Shown here piece after piece: positions 1-8,748 of a DNA stretch of 43,462 nt. Location: contig JAJPRD010000010.1 in NCBI GenBank assembly GCA_023700255.1, positions 1-43,462 of the forward strand, read 5' to 3'. Origin of the DNA: Candidatus Thalassarchaeaceae archaeon. GTDB lineage: Archaea; Thermoplasmatota; Poseidoniia; Poseidoniales; Thalassarchaeaceae. Position numbers and translations under genes: made by a program. Numbering within the stretch: the first letter of the stretch is position 1; every line of letters begins with the position of its first letter. The notes under the pieces were generated by a model. That model ran no database searches, was not told the origin of the DNA, and saw nothing but the letters and a program-made list of their open reading frames with translations.

Positions 1-122
1 ACATTCGAACTCGACAAAACATACCGTATAATCCTCACCCGGAGAAGTGTAAACATAGTGCAATGTTATATTGTGAACTAATATTAGAAAGCGTGATGTG
101 TTAATTACGTTGGCATCGAATT

Positions 123-2048
123 ATGAAAGGGAGTTCTGACTTACCCCTTACTCGATTTAATAGAAGTCAAGATCATCATGAATTATATCTAAAATTAATA
201 AAATGGGAACTTGATGATGAAATGAAAAATGTGGTTGAAAAACTTCAACATTGGCCAAGGAAAAAATTAATTGAAAACGGTATAGCATTATTTGACTTAA
301 TTGGAAAAAATGATGGTTGGTTATTCGGACAACGTATTATTAAATTTACTAATAAGAAAAAAAAGGATTTAGGAGTGCACCGTTTTAGACAAGGAGATAT
401 TGTGCTAATATCAAAGAAAGACCCTCTCAAAGAGACTCCTTTGGAAGGAACTATTTATTCTACTACAAGAAATTCTATAAAAATAGTTTTCTCCGATCTG
501 CCTAAAAATATTAGAAAAGATACTTGGAGACTTGATAAAGGGGCAAATAGAATAGCCTATGACAGAATGAAAGATGGTCTAAATACTATATTTGAAGAAG
601 ATGGTGGAGCCCCTCTAAGAGAATTGTTACTTGGCATGGTTCATGATCCATCTGGAACTGCCAGTTTGATTCCAGAGTTAGGAGGTGCGAGGGGGAGAAA
701 AACGACTTTTGCACCAGATTTGAACGAACCACAACTAATTGCCGCAAAGGCAGCTATAGAAAGAAGATTAACATTAATCCAAGGACCTCCTGGTACTGGG
801 AAGACCCACACTGCGGTCAGAATATTAGAATCATGGGCAAAACAAGATGTTGGTAGTATTTTAGCAGTTGCAGACTCAAATGTTGCGGTGGATAATCTAC
901 TTGAGGGATTACTAGCAAGAGGAGTTAGGGCTGTAAGATTAGGGCAACCTGTAAAGGTAAGGGAGAAACTAAGATTAGCTACAATTGACGCAAAGATGGA
1001 AATACACCCATTAAGAAGAGATTTAGATACCCAATTAGATCTTAATGAAAAATTGAGTAGAAGAATAAGTTCGATGAAAGGTAAAGAGAAAGGATTAGCA
1101 CATAGAGATATCAAAAAAGGTTGGAAAGAAATTCGCAGAATAGAGAATCAAATTAGAGATGATATTTTAGATAAAGCTCAAGTTATATGCTGCACTTGTA
1201 TCGGTTCAGGTAATGAAATATTAGATGGGAGAAGATTCCCTCAAGTTCTAATTGATGAATCTACACAAGCCACAGAACCAGCTGCTTTAGTCCCATTAGT
1301 TAGGGGAGCAAGACAGGTAGTATTGGTTGGCGATCATAAACAACTACCACCTACAGTTCTATCATTCAGAGCAGAAGAAAATGGCTTGAAAAGATCGCTA
1401 TTTGAAAGATTGATTGATCTAGGTATTGAACCTCTCTTATTGACTACACAATATAGAATGCATCCAGCTATTTCAAAATTCCCAAATCAGCGATTTTATT
1501 CTAATAAATTAATAGATGGAGTGAATTCTGAAGAAAGACCTGCCCCGGCTGGTTTACTTTGGCCTGACTGGGAAAACCCAGTTGCATTTGTCCCAATAAA
1601 TGGAGGAGAAACAGTATCTCCGGATGGAACCTCTAGAGAAAATCCATTGGAGGTTTCTTGGGTTCTTAAAATACTTGAAGACTTGTTAGAGGCCGGAGAA
1701 TTAACACAAAAAGACATTGGGATTATTACTCCTTATGCTGGCCAGGTCAGAGCTATTCGTAATTCAATGAGTGAACAGTTAGACGATGTAGAGGTTCGGA
1801 CAGTTGACGGGTATCAAGGTAGAGAAAAGGAAGTCATAATTTTTTCTTGCGTACGTTCTAATCCTGAAAAAAATGTTGGTTTTTTATCAGAATCTAGAAG
1901 ATTAAATGTGGCTTTAACACGTGCTAAAAGAGGTTTGATAGTAATAGGGGATCCTGATACACTGAGAAGTGATAAGAATTGGAAGGCTTGGTTAGATTAC
2001 ATAGGCAATAGTAAGTTTGAGGCGTGGCACCTTCTCGGCATGGCCTGA
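123..2048 (+). CDS. Superfamily 1 helicase, Upf1/DNA2/IGHMBP2-like (AAA_11/AAA_12)
   Basis: 641-aa ORF; Walker A 'LIQGPPGTGKTHTA', DEXX 'VLIDESTQATEPA', 'GDHKQLPPTV', 'QYRMHPAISKFPN', C-terminal 'TVDGYQGREKEVIIFSCVRSN' and 'RRLNVALTRAKRGLIVIGD' motifs. Confidence 0.93.
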   Translation: MKGSSDLPLTRFNRSQDHHELYLKLIKWELDDEMKNVVEKLQHWPRKKLIENGIALFDLIGKNDGWLFGQRIIKFTNKKKKDLGVHRFRQGDIVLISKKDPLKETPLEGTIYSTTRNSIKIVFSDLPKNIRKDTWRLDKGANRIAYDRMKDGLNTIFEEDGGAPLRELLLGMVHDPSGTASLIPELGGARGRKTTFAPDLNEPQLIAAKAAIERRLTLIQGPPGTGKTHTAVRILESWAKQDVGSILAVADSNVAVDNLLEGLLARGVRAVRLGQPVKVREKLRLATIDAKMEIHPLRRDLDTQLDLNEKLSRRISSMKGKEKGLAHRDIKKGWKEIRRIENQIRDDILDKAQVICCTCIGSGNEILDGRRFPQVLIDESTQATEPAALVPLVRGARQVVLVGDHKQLPPTVLSFRAEENGLKRSLFERLIDLGIEPLLLTTQYRMHPAISKFPNQRFYSNKLIDGVNSEERPAPAGLLWPDWENPVAFVPINGGETVSPDGTSRENPLEVSWVLKILEDLLEAGELTQKDIGIITPYAGQVRAIRNSMSEQLDDVEVRTVDGYQGREKEVIIFSCVRSNPEKNVGFLSESRRLNVALTRAKRGLIVIGDPDTLRSDKNWKAWLDYIGNSKFEAWHLLGMA

Positions 2049-2049
2049 G

Positions 2050-2634
2050 ATGAGTCTAATGAATGGACATGATTCCCCTATTTCAATAAATAAAGGTGGC
2101 ACGACACTCGCTAAAGCAATAGTTTCGGAAGATGGTGGTCATTGGCCGGTACCTGAAGGAACAATCTTGGCATCAGGGGTAAGGAGGATTGCATCTTTTG
2201 TGCTAGATACAGTAATAGTTAGTTCAATTTTACTATTAATTACAAGAGGTTTCTTAATTAATTTATGGAATCTAACTCTTTGGGTATCATATGACTTCCA
2301 TTACTCTCTAGCAATGTTATTTCTTCTTTTAGGCTCACACTGGCTATATTGGAAATATACTGGTATATACTACTCACGCTCGTTTGGTCAAAAATTAATG
2401 GGCCTAGCTGTTTTAGCAGAAGATGGTTCGGAAATGACAAGTAAAATGTGGGAAATTAGAGCCTTAAAGAAATTAGCGTATCTGATATTTCCCTTTAGTA
2501 TTTATTTTGGAGTTTATGATTTGGCAAGAATTTCTCAGAGACATACTCATCAATCGAATATTGATTTACGCGTAGGATCTATTGTAGCGCATGCTAATTC
2601 TCTCCCTCCTGCAAATAGAAAACACATAAAATGA
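2050..2634 (+). CDS. RDD family membrane protein
   Basis: ORF 2017-2634; ATG at 2050 sits just after the upstream stop and is the more likely start; 'SGVRRIASFVLDTVIVSSILLL' and 'RSFGQKLMGLAVLAEDG' are typical of RDD domains. Confidence 0.75.
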   Translation: MSLMNGHDSPISINKGGTTLAKAIVSEDGGHWPVPEGTILASGVRRIASFVLDTVIVSSILLLITRGFLINLWNLTLWVSYDFHYSLAMLFLLLGSHWLYWKYTGIYYSRSFGQKLMGLAVLAEDGSEMTSKMWEIRALKKLAYLIFPFSIYFGVYDLARISQRHTHQSNIDLRVGSIVAHANSLPPANRKHIK

Positions 2635-2643
2635 GGGTTATTA

Positions 2644-3246
2644 ATGGAAGACGCAATCAAAATGGCACGACTCGGTCATTGCGTAGTTTATCCAACCTCT
2701 ACATTACCTGCTTTAGGATGCATATTAACTTCCGACGCTCTAGATAAACTGTATAATTTGAAAAAAAGATCCCATGAGATGATTGTAAGCATAGGAGTTT
2801 ATGATCTTCAACAGGCATCAGAATTGGTACATCTAACTGATGATTTAGAAGATTTCATAGCAGCATTTCCAGAGGGAGCATTGACAATAATTTTACAAGC
2901 AAAAAAACCTCTAGATTTACGGTTAGGGGGGGAAAAAATTGCCATTCGTATTTTATCAGATCCGATTGCCAAGAAATTTGTTAAAAAAACGGGACCATTA
3001 ACAGCAACATCTGCAAATATTAGCGGAGATGCCCCTGAAAAAGATTGCGAAATAGCAGCATTATCTCTTTCAACAACCGCTAATGAAATTGCCTATATTT
3101 CTGGCATGTGTCCGGGAGGAAGACCCAGTACCTTGATAGCATGGCATACGGTCTGTAAATCACCCAACAGTCGAGAGATAGAGGTATTGAGAGAAGGTTT
3201 GGTCGCATCAAAGGAGATTCAAGAATGGTTGAAGAAGCAGATTTGA
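2644..3246 (+). CDS. Threonylcarbamoyl-AMP synthase (Sua5/YciO/YrdC family)
   Basis: 'VVYPTSTLPALGCI', 'KKRSHEMIVSIGV', 'GALTIILQAKK', 'IAIRILSDPIAKKFVKKTGPLTATSANISGD' are YrdC-domain motifs. Confidence 0.88.
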   Translation: MEDAIKMARLGHCVVYPTSTLPALGCILTSDALDKLYNLKKRSHEMIVSIGVYDLQQASELVHLTDDLEDFIAAFPEGALTIILQAKKPLDLRLGGEKIAIRILSDPIAKKFVKKTGPLTATSANISGDAPEKDCEIAALSLSTTANEIAYISGMCPGGRPSTLIAWHTVCKSPNSREIEVLREGLVASKEIQEWLKKQI

Positions 3247-4235
3247 AACAGTGGAGAGATGCCGGACACGTCGCTCGAAGAACCTTAGAAGGTATAAAAG
3301 ATGAAATTCAAGAAGGAAAATCTTGGCTTGAAGTTATTGACTCCGCTGAGAGATTTATCAGGAGACATGGAGGGCAAGCAGCCTTTCCTGTAACTATATC
3401 CGTCAATGAAATAGCTGCACATTTCACACCGAGTCATCAAAATTTACCCCCTGAGGGTTGGGATAAGCCGATGATTTTTGAAAAAGGAGATTTAGTTAAG
3501 CTAGATGTAGGAGTTCACATCAAAGGTGCTCTCGCAGATAATGCATTAACAATTGAAATTGGAAATCAAAATAATCATACTGAACAGATTAAAGCAGCTA
3601 AAGATGCAAGAGATGCATCCATTGAGAAAATGCATCCAGGTACACCATGGCATGAAATTGGACAAGCAGCAGAGCAAGTAACAAAAGATGCTGGTTTTGA
3701 ACCAGTTAGAAATCTATGTGGGCACCAACTTGAGAGATGGAACTTACATTCTGGTACGTCAATACCATCATATGCATGTGGCCCTAAATCAGGATTCAAA
3801 GGAACCGCAGAAGTAGGTGCTATCTATGCTATTGAACCGTTCAACACGACTGGGAAATCTGGAATGATTGAAAATATCCTTCCTGCTGGATCTTCAAATA
3901 TTCTGAGAGTCACCGGCGATGTATCAATCCGTAAGGCACTCTCAAAAGGTAAACTAAAACCACTAGGGGCTACAATGGCGAGATATATCGAAGAACGGTA
4001 TAGCACACTACCCTTTGCCGCAAGATGGGCCTATCCACTATTAGAAAAACCGTTCCCAAATGAAGATGCGGAAGCCCTACAGAAGAAGTGGAAGGCTATG
4101 ACAAAGAAACTAATTGCTATAAGGTTCTTAGAAGGTTATGAAGCTTTACGGGATGTTGATGGCGGTAATGTTGGACAGTTTGAGCACACTGTAATTGTCA
4201 CAGAAGGCGGCCCTGAAGTATTAACTGTACTTTAA
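3225..4235 (+). CDS. map: Methionine aminopeptidase, type II
   Basis: 'AAFPVTISVNEIAAHFTPS', 'GDLVKLDVGVHIKGALADNALTI', 'NLCGHQLERWNLHSGTSIPSY', 'AIEPFNTTG', 'QFEHTVIVTEGGPEVLT'. Confidence 0.93.
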   Translation: MVEEADLKQWRDAGHVARRTLEGIKDEIQEGKSWLEVIDSAERFIRRHGGQAAFPVTISVNEIAAHFTPSHQNLPPEGWDKPMIFEKGDLVKLDVGVHIKGALADNALTIEIGNQNNHTEQIKAAKDARDASIEKMHPGTPWHEIGQAAEQVTKDAGFEPVRNLCGHQLERWNLHSGTSIPSYACGPKSGFKGTAEVGAIYAIEPFNTTGKSGMIENILPAGSSNILRVTGDVSIRKALSKGKLKPLGATMARYIEERYSTLPFAARWAYPLLEKPFPNEDAEALQKKWKAMTKKLIAIRFLEGYEALRDVDGGNVGQFEHTVIVTEGGPEVLTVL

Positions 4236-4387
4236 AATAGAATAACTAATATTTCAGAGACTTTTCATAATTAATCTAACAATGATTATCAATTGCCCCC
4301 CTCTATCAGGGTACGTACAGGACGTAAGGTTCTGCTGAGTGCATCCCATCCCCTCGCTAATATCTCTCGCCCTGTACACCTAAACTA

Positions 4388-5308
4388 CTAATCAGTGGTA
4401 ACTTCAGTATTACCAAAGGCAGTTACAGCAATCACTGACCCTAATATCAAAATAATCCCTGCTGATTGTTGAATTGAAGGATTTTCGTTGAGGAGTAATA
4501 AGCCCCAAATTATTGTTAATACTGGTTGTAAAAGGACTGCAAATGACGTATCGGCGGCTGGGAGCCGAGGTAAAGCGTAAGTGATCGCCATCCATCCAGC
4601 TGCTTGACAAAAAATTGCTAGAAGAATTAACCAAGCATGACCAGGCCAAACCGGTTGAAGATCAATAGATTCGATACTTAAGAATTGTAAAGGCAATAAT
4701 CCGATTATAAGGAGCCCTATGGCAGCCCCAGAAGTAGCATCGAATTGGAGGTTTTGTGCAGGAGCCATTTCTCGATTTGAGTATCTATATAATATTAAAA
4801 ATGAAGAATAAAATATTGCAGCTAATATTCCAGTAATGACACCGCGTAAAGGATCTTCACCGTAGGGGTCGTTATCCCAAATACCTGATATTAAAGCCAA
4901 ACCAAGAATTACAATGGGTAAAGACAGAAGAATTGATTTGTTGGGTTTTTCGCCTAAAAATTTCCAACTTACTAAAGTAACAATGAGTACCTGAGAATTA
5001 CCAATCATAGTTGCTATACCGGTACCTACGTAGTCAATAGCCGTGTGATAAGATATGAAATCAAGAGACAATAGTAATCCTGCAGAAAAGGCTAACCAAC
5101 GAGATTTAGAGCTGCGAGAATCCTTAGATTTTAGAAAATAAACTAATAATGCTAGAACGGGAAGTGCGTAAGCCATTCGAAAAAATGCACCAGTTACTGG
5201 ATTCGTAGCAGAATATTTGTAAAATAATGGTGCGAATGAAATTAAAGTTGAACCAAATAATGCAATAAGCATGTATTTGCGGTCTTTACCGACCGCCAAC
5301 AAAATCAT
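4388..5308 (-). CDS. EamA/DMT-superfamily transporter
   Basis: About 10 hydrophobic segments; 'NPVTGAFFRMAYALPVLALLVYF', 'SWKFLGEKPNKSILLSLPIVILGLALI', 'LQPVLTIIWGLLLLNENPSIQQSAGIILILGSVI'. Confidence 0.85.
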   Translation of the reverse strand: MILLAVGKDRKYMLIALFGSTLISFAPLFYKYSATNPVTGAFFRMAYALPVLALLVYFLKSKDSRSSKSRWLAFSAGLLLSLDFISYHTAIDYVGTGIATMIGNSQVLIVTLVSWKFLGEKPNKSILLSLPIVILGLALISGIWDNDPYGEDPLRGVITGILAAIFYSSFLILYRYSNREMAPAQNLQFDATSGAAIGLLIIGLLPLQFLSIESIDLQPVWPGHAWLILLAIFCQAAGWMAITYALPRLPAADTSFAVLLQPVLTIIWGLLLLNENPSIQQSAGIILILGSVIAVTAFGNTEVTTD

Positions 5309-5309
5309 C

Positions 5310-5645
5310 TCACTCAGAATTTCCTTCTAAAATCATTTTCTGAAGTTCACCGCTTTCATACATTTCCGCGGCTATGTCGGAGCCACCTATTAATTCGCCA
5401 TAGACATATATCTGAGGCATGGTTGGAAAATCTGACCACGCACAAATAGAGGGTATTGCTCGTGGATCAGATGTGACATCGACACTTGCCCATTTATCAT
5501 CCAACTGACCTAGAACCATTGCAGCCCTATTACTAAAACCACATCGGGGTTGTTCAGGTGTACCCTTCATAAACAACACAATAGGGTTGTTATCAACTAT
5601 TTCTTGCAGTTCATCTGTTGTCCAATTAAAACTCATTTTATTCAC
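5310..5645 (-). CDS. Monothiol glutaredoxin, Grx4/GrxD family
   Basis: 'NPIVLFMKGTPEQPRCGFSNRAAMVL' with CGFS active site and 'TMPQIYVYGELIGGSDI'. Start may be the GTG at 5645 (GTGA overlap with BolA stop) or the in-frame ATG at 5636. Confidence 0.93.
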   Translation of the reverse strand: MNKMSFNWTTDELQEIVDNNPIVLFMKGTPEQPRCGFSNRAAMVLGQLDDKWASVDVTSDPRAIPSICAWSDFPTMPQIYVYGELIGGSDIAAEMYESGELQKMILEGNSE

Positions 5646-5968
5646 TCCTTCGTTTCTCTACGAATATGCACTCCAAAGAATTCTGTTTCTTTCTCAGAGT
5701 GAGGGTCGAAAGCAGTATCAAGAATTAATTCTGCTTGTTCGGGAGTCATGCATTTAAGATCTAATGCATGAACTATGTTTTGAGTAATATATGGTTTGAA
5801 ATGATTTAAAATCGGTTTTTGGCGTTGTAAAGGTCGAACACCATCATAAGTTTTCGATATTACTCGGACATGGAAATGATCACCACTACCATGTAAATCA
5901 GAAGCCTCAATTTTAGCATCTGGAACAACTTTGAGAACCTCTGAAACCATCCACGCCTCGGTAACCAT
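5642..5968 (-). CDS. BolA family protein
   Basis: 'VVPDAKIEASDLHGSGDHFHVRVISKTYDGVRPLQRQKPILNHFKPYI...VHALDLKCMTP' matches the BolA fold signature. Confidence 0.9.
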   Translation of the reverse strand: MVTEAWMVSEVLKVVPDAKIEASDLHGSGDHFHVRVISKTYDGVRPLQRQKPILNHFKPYITQNIVHALDLKCMTPEQAELILDTAFDPHSEKETEFFGVHIRRETKE

Positions 5969-6017
5969 GTACTACCTCTGAGGTTCGCCCTCTTTGAATA
6001 TTGGCAGTGTCTGCACT

Positions 6018-6698
6018 TCAATCTGATAACATTGAGTTGATTTTTATTAAGTTCTCTTTGATTGTCGCATTATTGTTTATCAAACCACTACCTACTACGG
6101 CCACATCGATTCCCCAACTCTTAACTAAGGCTGCATTATGATATTTTATACCGCCATCAATCATCAATTTTGTAGATCGCCCACCCACTAATATCTGAGA
6201 ATCAATTGCAGTTCTAAACTCACGGATTTTAAGTTCCATTTCAGGCATAAAAGATTGTCCACCTTTCCCGGGCACGACGCTCATTACAAGTACTAAATCT
6301 AATTCTGAAAGATAAGGAAGTACTGCAGAAGAGGGAGTACTAGGATTCAGAACTATTCCTGCTTGACAACCTCGTGAATGAAGATTACTGATAAGTAAGG
6401 ATATATTTTCAACCGCTTCAACATGAAATATTACTAAGTCCACACCTGCGTCAACGTATTGTTCCCAATTATCTTCAGCATTTGCCACCATAAGATGGCA
6501 ATCCACAAATACCTCGGGACCTACTCGTTGACGGATACTTTTGATCAAAGCAGGTCCAAAAGTAATCGTCTTATTCACTACCCAATTGCCATCCATTACA
6601 TCCAAATGTATCCAATTAATTCCTTCCGAAATTACTTCATCCATAACTTTACCTAATTCACAAAAATCTGCTGTAAGTATACTAGGGGCTATCTGCAT
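6018..6698 (-). CDS. rpe: Ribulose-phosphate 3-epimerase
   Basis: 'MQIAPSILTADFCELGK', 'WIHLDVMDGNWV', 'VDCHLMV', 'LVLVMSVVPGKGGQSFMPE', 'MIDGGI'. Confidence 0.92.
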   Translation of the reverse strand: MQIAPSILTADFCELGKVMDEVISEGINWIHLDVMDGNWVVNKTITFGPALIKSIRQRVGPEVFVDCHLMVANAEDNWEQYVDAGVDLVIFHVEAVENISLLISNLHSRGCQAGIVLNPSTPSSAVLPYLSELDLVLVMSVVPGKGGQSFMPEMELKIREFRTAIDSQILVGGRSTKLMIDGGIKYHNAALVKSWGIDVAVVGSGLINNNATIKENLIKINSMLSD

Positions 6699-6806
6699 AA
6701 AATATGACCTTTGGTTAACTGGATAGGCTCAAGGTACTCAATTGTTCCTATTATAATTATGATTTAAAATAACAAATTATTATTAGGGTGAGTTGGAAGA
6801 GGAAGT

Positions 6807-7139
6807 TTGTTGGTAGAGAGTATGGGACGAGTAGTAGATGTTAGTGACGCTGAATTTGATATGGCGACGAAGAGTAGTGAATGGGTCTTAGTTGACTTTT
6901 GGGCACCATGGTGTGGACCCTGTAAAATGATATCTCCAATATTAAATCAAATCTCAGAGGAAAAAGATATCACTATTGCAAAGGTAAATACAGATATGAA
7001 TCCTCTTTCAATGGGAAAGTTTGGTTTCAGAGGTATTCCTGCTCTAGTATTATTTCATAACGGGCAACCTGTTGACCAAAAAACTGGAGCTATGCCTAAA
7101 CCTATGTTTGACCAGTGGCTAAACAAGTACATGGATTAA
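6807..7139 (+). CDS. Thioredoxin
   Basis: 'WVLVDFWAPWCGPCKMISPIL' (WCGPC active site), 'KVNTDMNP', 'GFRGIPALVLFHNG'. Confidence 0.95.
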   Translation: MLVESMGRVVDVSDAEFDMATKSSEWVLVDFWAPWCGPCKMISPILNQISEEKDITIAKVNTDMNPLSMGKFGFRGIPALVLFHNGQPVDQKTGAMPKPMFDQWLNKYMD

Positions 7140-8686
7140 TTACGATCTTGATTTATTTTTCGAGCACGTTCTTCAAGTGGAGCTCCTACTTCACGAAGTA
7201 GTCTAGATCTCAATGCTTCATGTAACCACATACCCCCCTCTATCTCTAACATAAGTCCACGTTCGATTAAACTCCTTGGAGGTGGACCATTAAAATTTGC
7301 CGCCTTTGCTAAAATCTCCCAGGGCACTGGAATCTCTGAAACAGCTAAAAATGCCAATAATTCTTTGTGATCAGGGGGCAATACATCAAGTATTTCTTCA
7401 TCCAAAAATCGTAACCAATCTTCATGTAAAGTATTGCCATATATCTCTAATAATTCAACAGCAAGCGGGTGGCCCCCTGTTGCAGCATAAATATCCCTAG
7501 CAGGAGCATCACTAGGGAGGTTTAACTTGTTAATCCATTCTTCTATTTCTTCTAAACTCAATCCTGTTAATACTAATTCTTCGACTTTTCCTCTTGTATG
7601 AACATCTCTGCGATCATAAAATGCAAGATTTGTTCGAGATATCAAAAATAATCTCATTTTGGTTGCTTCGGCTACTTGCAATAATGCACCAAAAAGATGA
7701 TCCCCTTCGGGGCCAATATTATGCACATCATCTAAAATAACAAATAGATTGGGTGGTTGAATCTCTAAGAGTTTGTCTTCATCTGATAAATGAGCAATTA
7801 ATCTCCTTCGGAAAAGATCGATGTTAAATGCTGCTCCTGGCTTCAATGGTAATGATTCTAGAAGTTTATACGGGTCTGAAAATCCATCATCAGAACCAAT
7901 ACCTATCCTATGGAGTAAACTGGTTGCTATACCTAGTGGTGAATCCCATGGCTGACAAGGATAATACATAGCTTGAATTTCTTTTTCCGATGAAAGCACA
8001 TCATCTATCCAGAACGAAACAAGAGTTGTTTTACCGCATCCTGCAATACCAGATAATACAAACATTGGAATATCGGAGTTATACCATTTATCTATTGATT
8101 TTTTCTCTAAAGAACGACCATGGACTTCCCTTGTCTCGGGCGGGCGGACATGGTATGTTGAGTGCGCCCCTGATAGCAAGGTGATAGAACCAATATTATT
8201 CGATAAAACCGCCTCTGATCGAATGATTGCCCCAAATCTGATATCTCCGAAATTCAATACACCTTCATGTTGGGCATGCATTAATACTTGTAAAAGTGTT
8301 AATCCTGTTTGTAGTACAGAAGATGCTTCATCGGCCCTTATTTCTAATAATTTGCCTTTTTTGTCACGAATTAATATCTTCGTTGAGCGGAGTTTTTCAA
8401 TTCTATTTCTTGCTTCTTTTCGGCCTTCATCAGTTAATTGCCAAGTTTTCTGACGCCTTTCATCTCCCCTTACGGCTCTAGTATGTTCTGAAACAAGACC
8501 GTTGACTACTAAATCACGCATGGTACGTGATACATTTGGTAAATGAAGAGCACAGACTTCCGCGATTCCTGGACGAGTCATGTCAAATGATACAAGGTAG
8601 TGATCGGCCTGATGATCTTGCTCCCAAAGATGAAGCATAATACGATCGGAAACAGCGACATTGACTCGCGCATCGCTAGCGACCAT
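7136..8686 (-). CDS. Winged-helix (MarR-like) N-terminus fused to STAND/NB-ARC-like AAA ATPase
   Basis: N-terminal wHTH-like 'LPNVSRTMRDLVVNGLVSEHTRAVRGDERRQKTWQLTDEGRKEARN'; P-loop 'VLSGIAGCGKTTLVSFW'; Walker B 'LFVILDDVHNIG'; 'TGGHPLAVELL' as in STAND ATPases. Confidence 0.75.
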   Translation of the reverse strand: MVASDARVNVAVSDRIMLHLWEQDHQADHYLVSFDMTRPGIAEVCALHLPNVSRTMRDLVVNGLVSEHTRAVRGDERRQKTWQLTDEGRKEARNRIEKLRSTKILIRDKKGKLLEIRADEASSVLQTGLTLLQVLMHAQHEGVLNFGDIRFGAIIRSEAVLSNNIGSITLLSGAHSTYHVRPPETREVHGRSLEKKSIDKWYNSDIPMFVLSGIAGCGKTTLVSFWIDDVLSSEKEIQAMYYPCQPWDSPLGIATSLLHRIGIGSDDGFSDPYKLLESLPLKPGAAFNIDLFRRRLIAHLSDEDKLLEIQPPNLFVILDDVHNIGPEGDHLFGALLQVAEATKMRLFLISRTNLAFYDRRDVHTRGKVEELVLTGLSLEEIEEWINKLNLPSDAPARDIYAATGGHPLAVELLEIYGNTLHEDWLRFLDEEILDVLPPDHKELLAFLAVSEIPVPWEILAKAANFNGPPPRSLIERGLMLEIEGGMWLHEALRSRLLREVGAPLEERARKINQDRN

Positions 8687-8748
8687 AGTTATCCGAAACC
8701 TATGACTGGCATCAAGAGTTCGGATTCTTGTCTAAGAATGAAACACAA

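Noticed and set aside
641-1114. 157-aa minus-strand ORF antisense to the helicase, and similar antisense ORFs in DP2, fumC and leuB-like genes
   Set aside because: Antisense shadows of well-supported genes; no family motifs.
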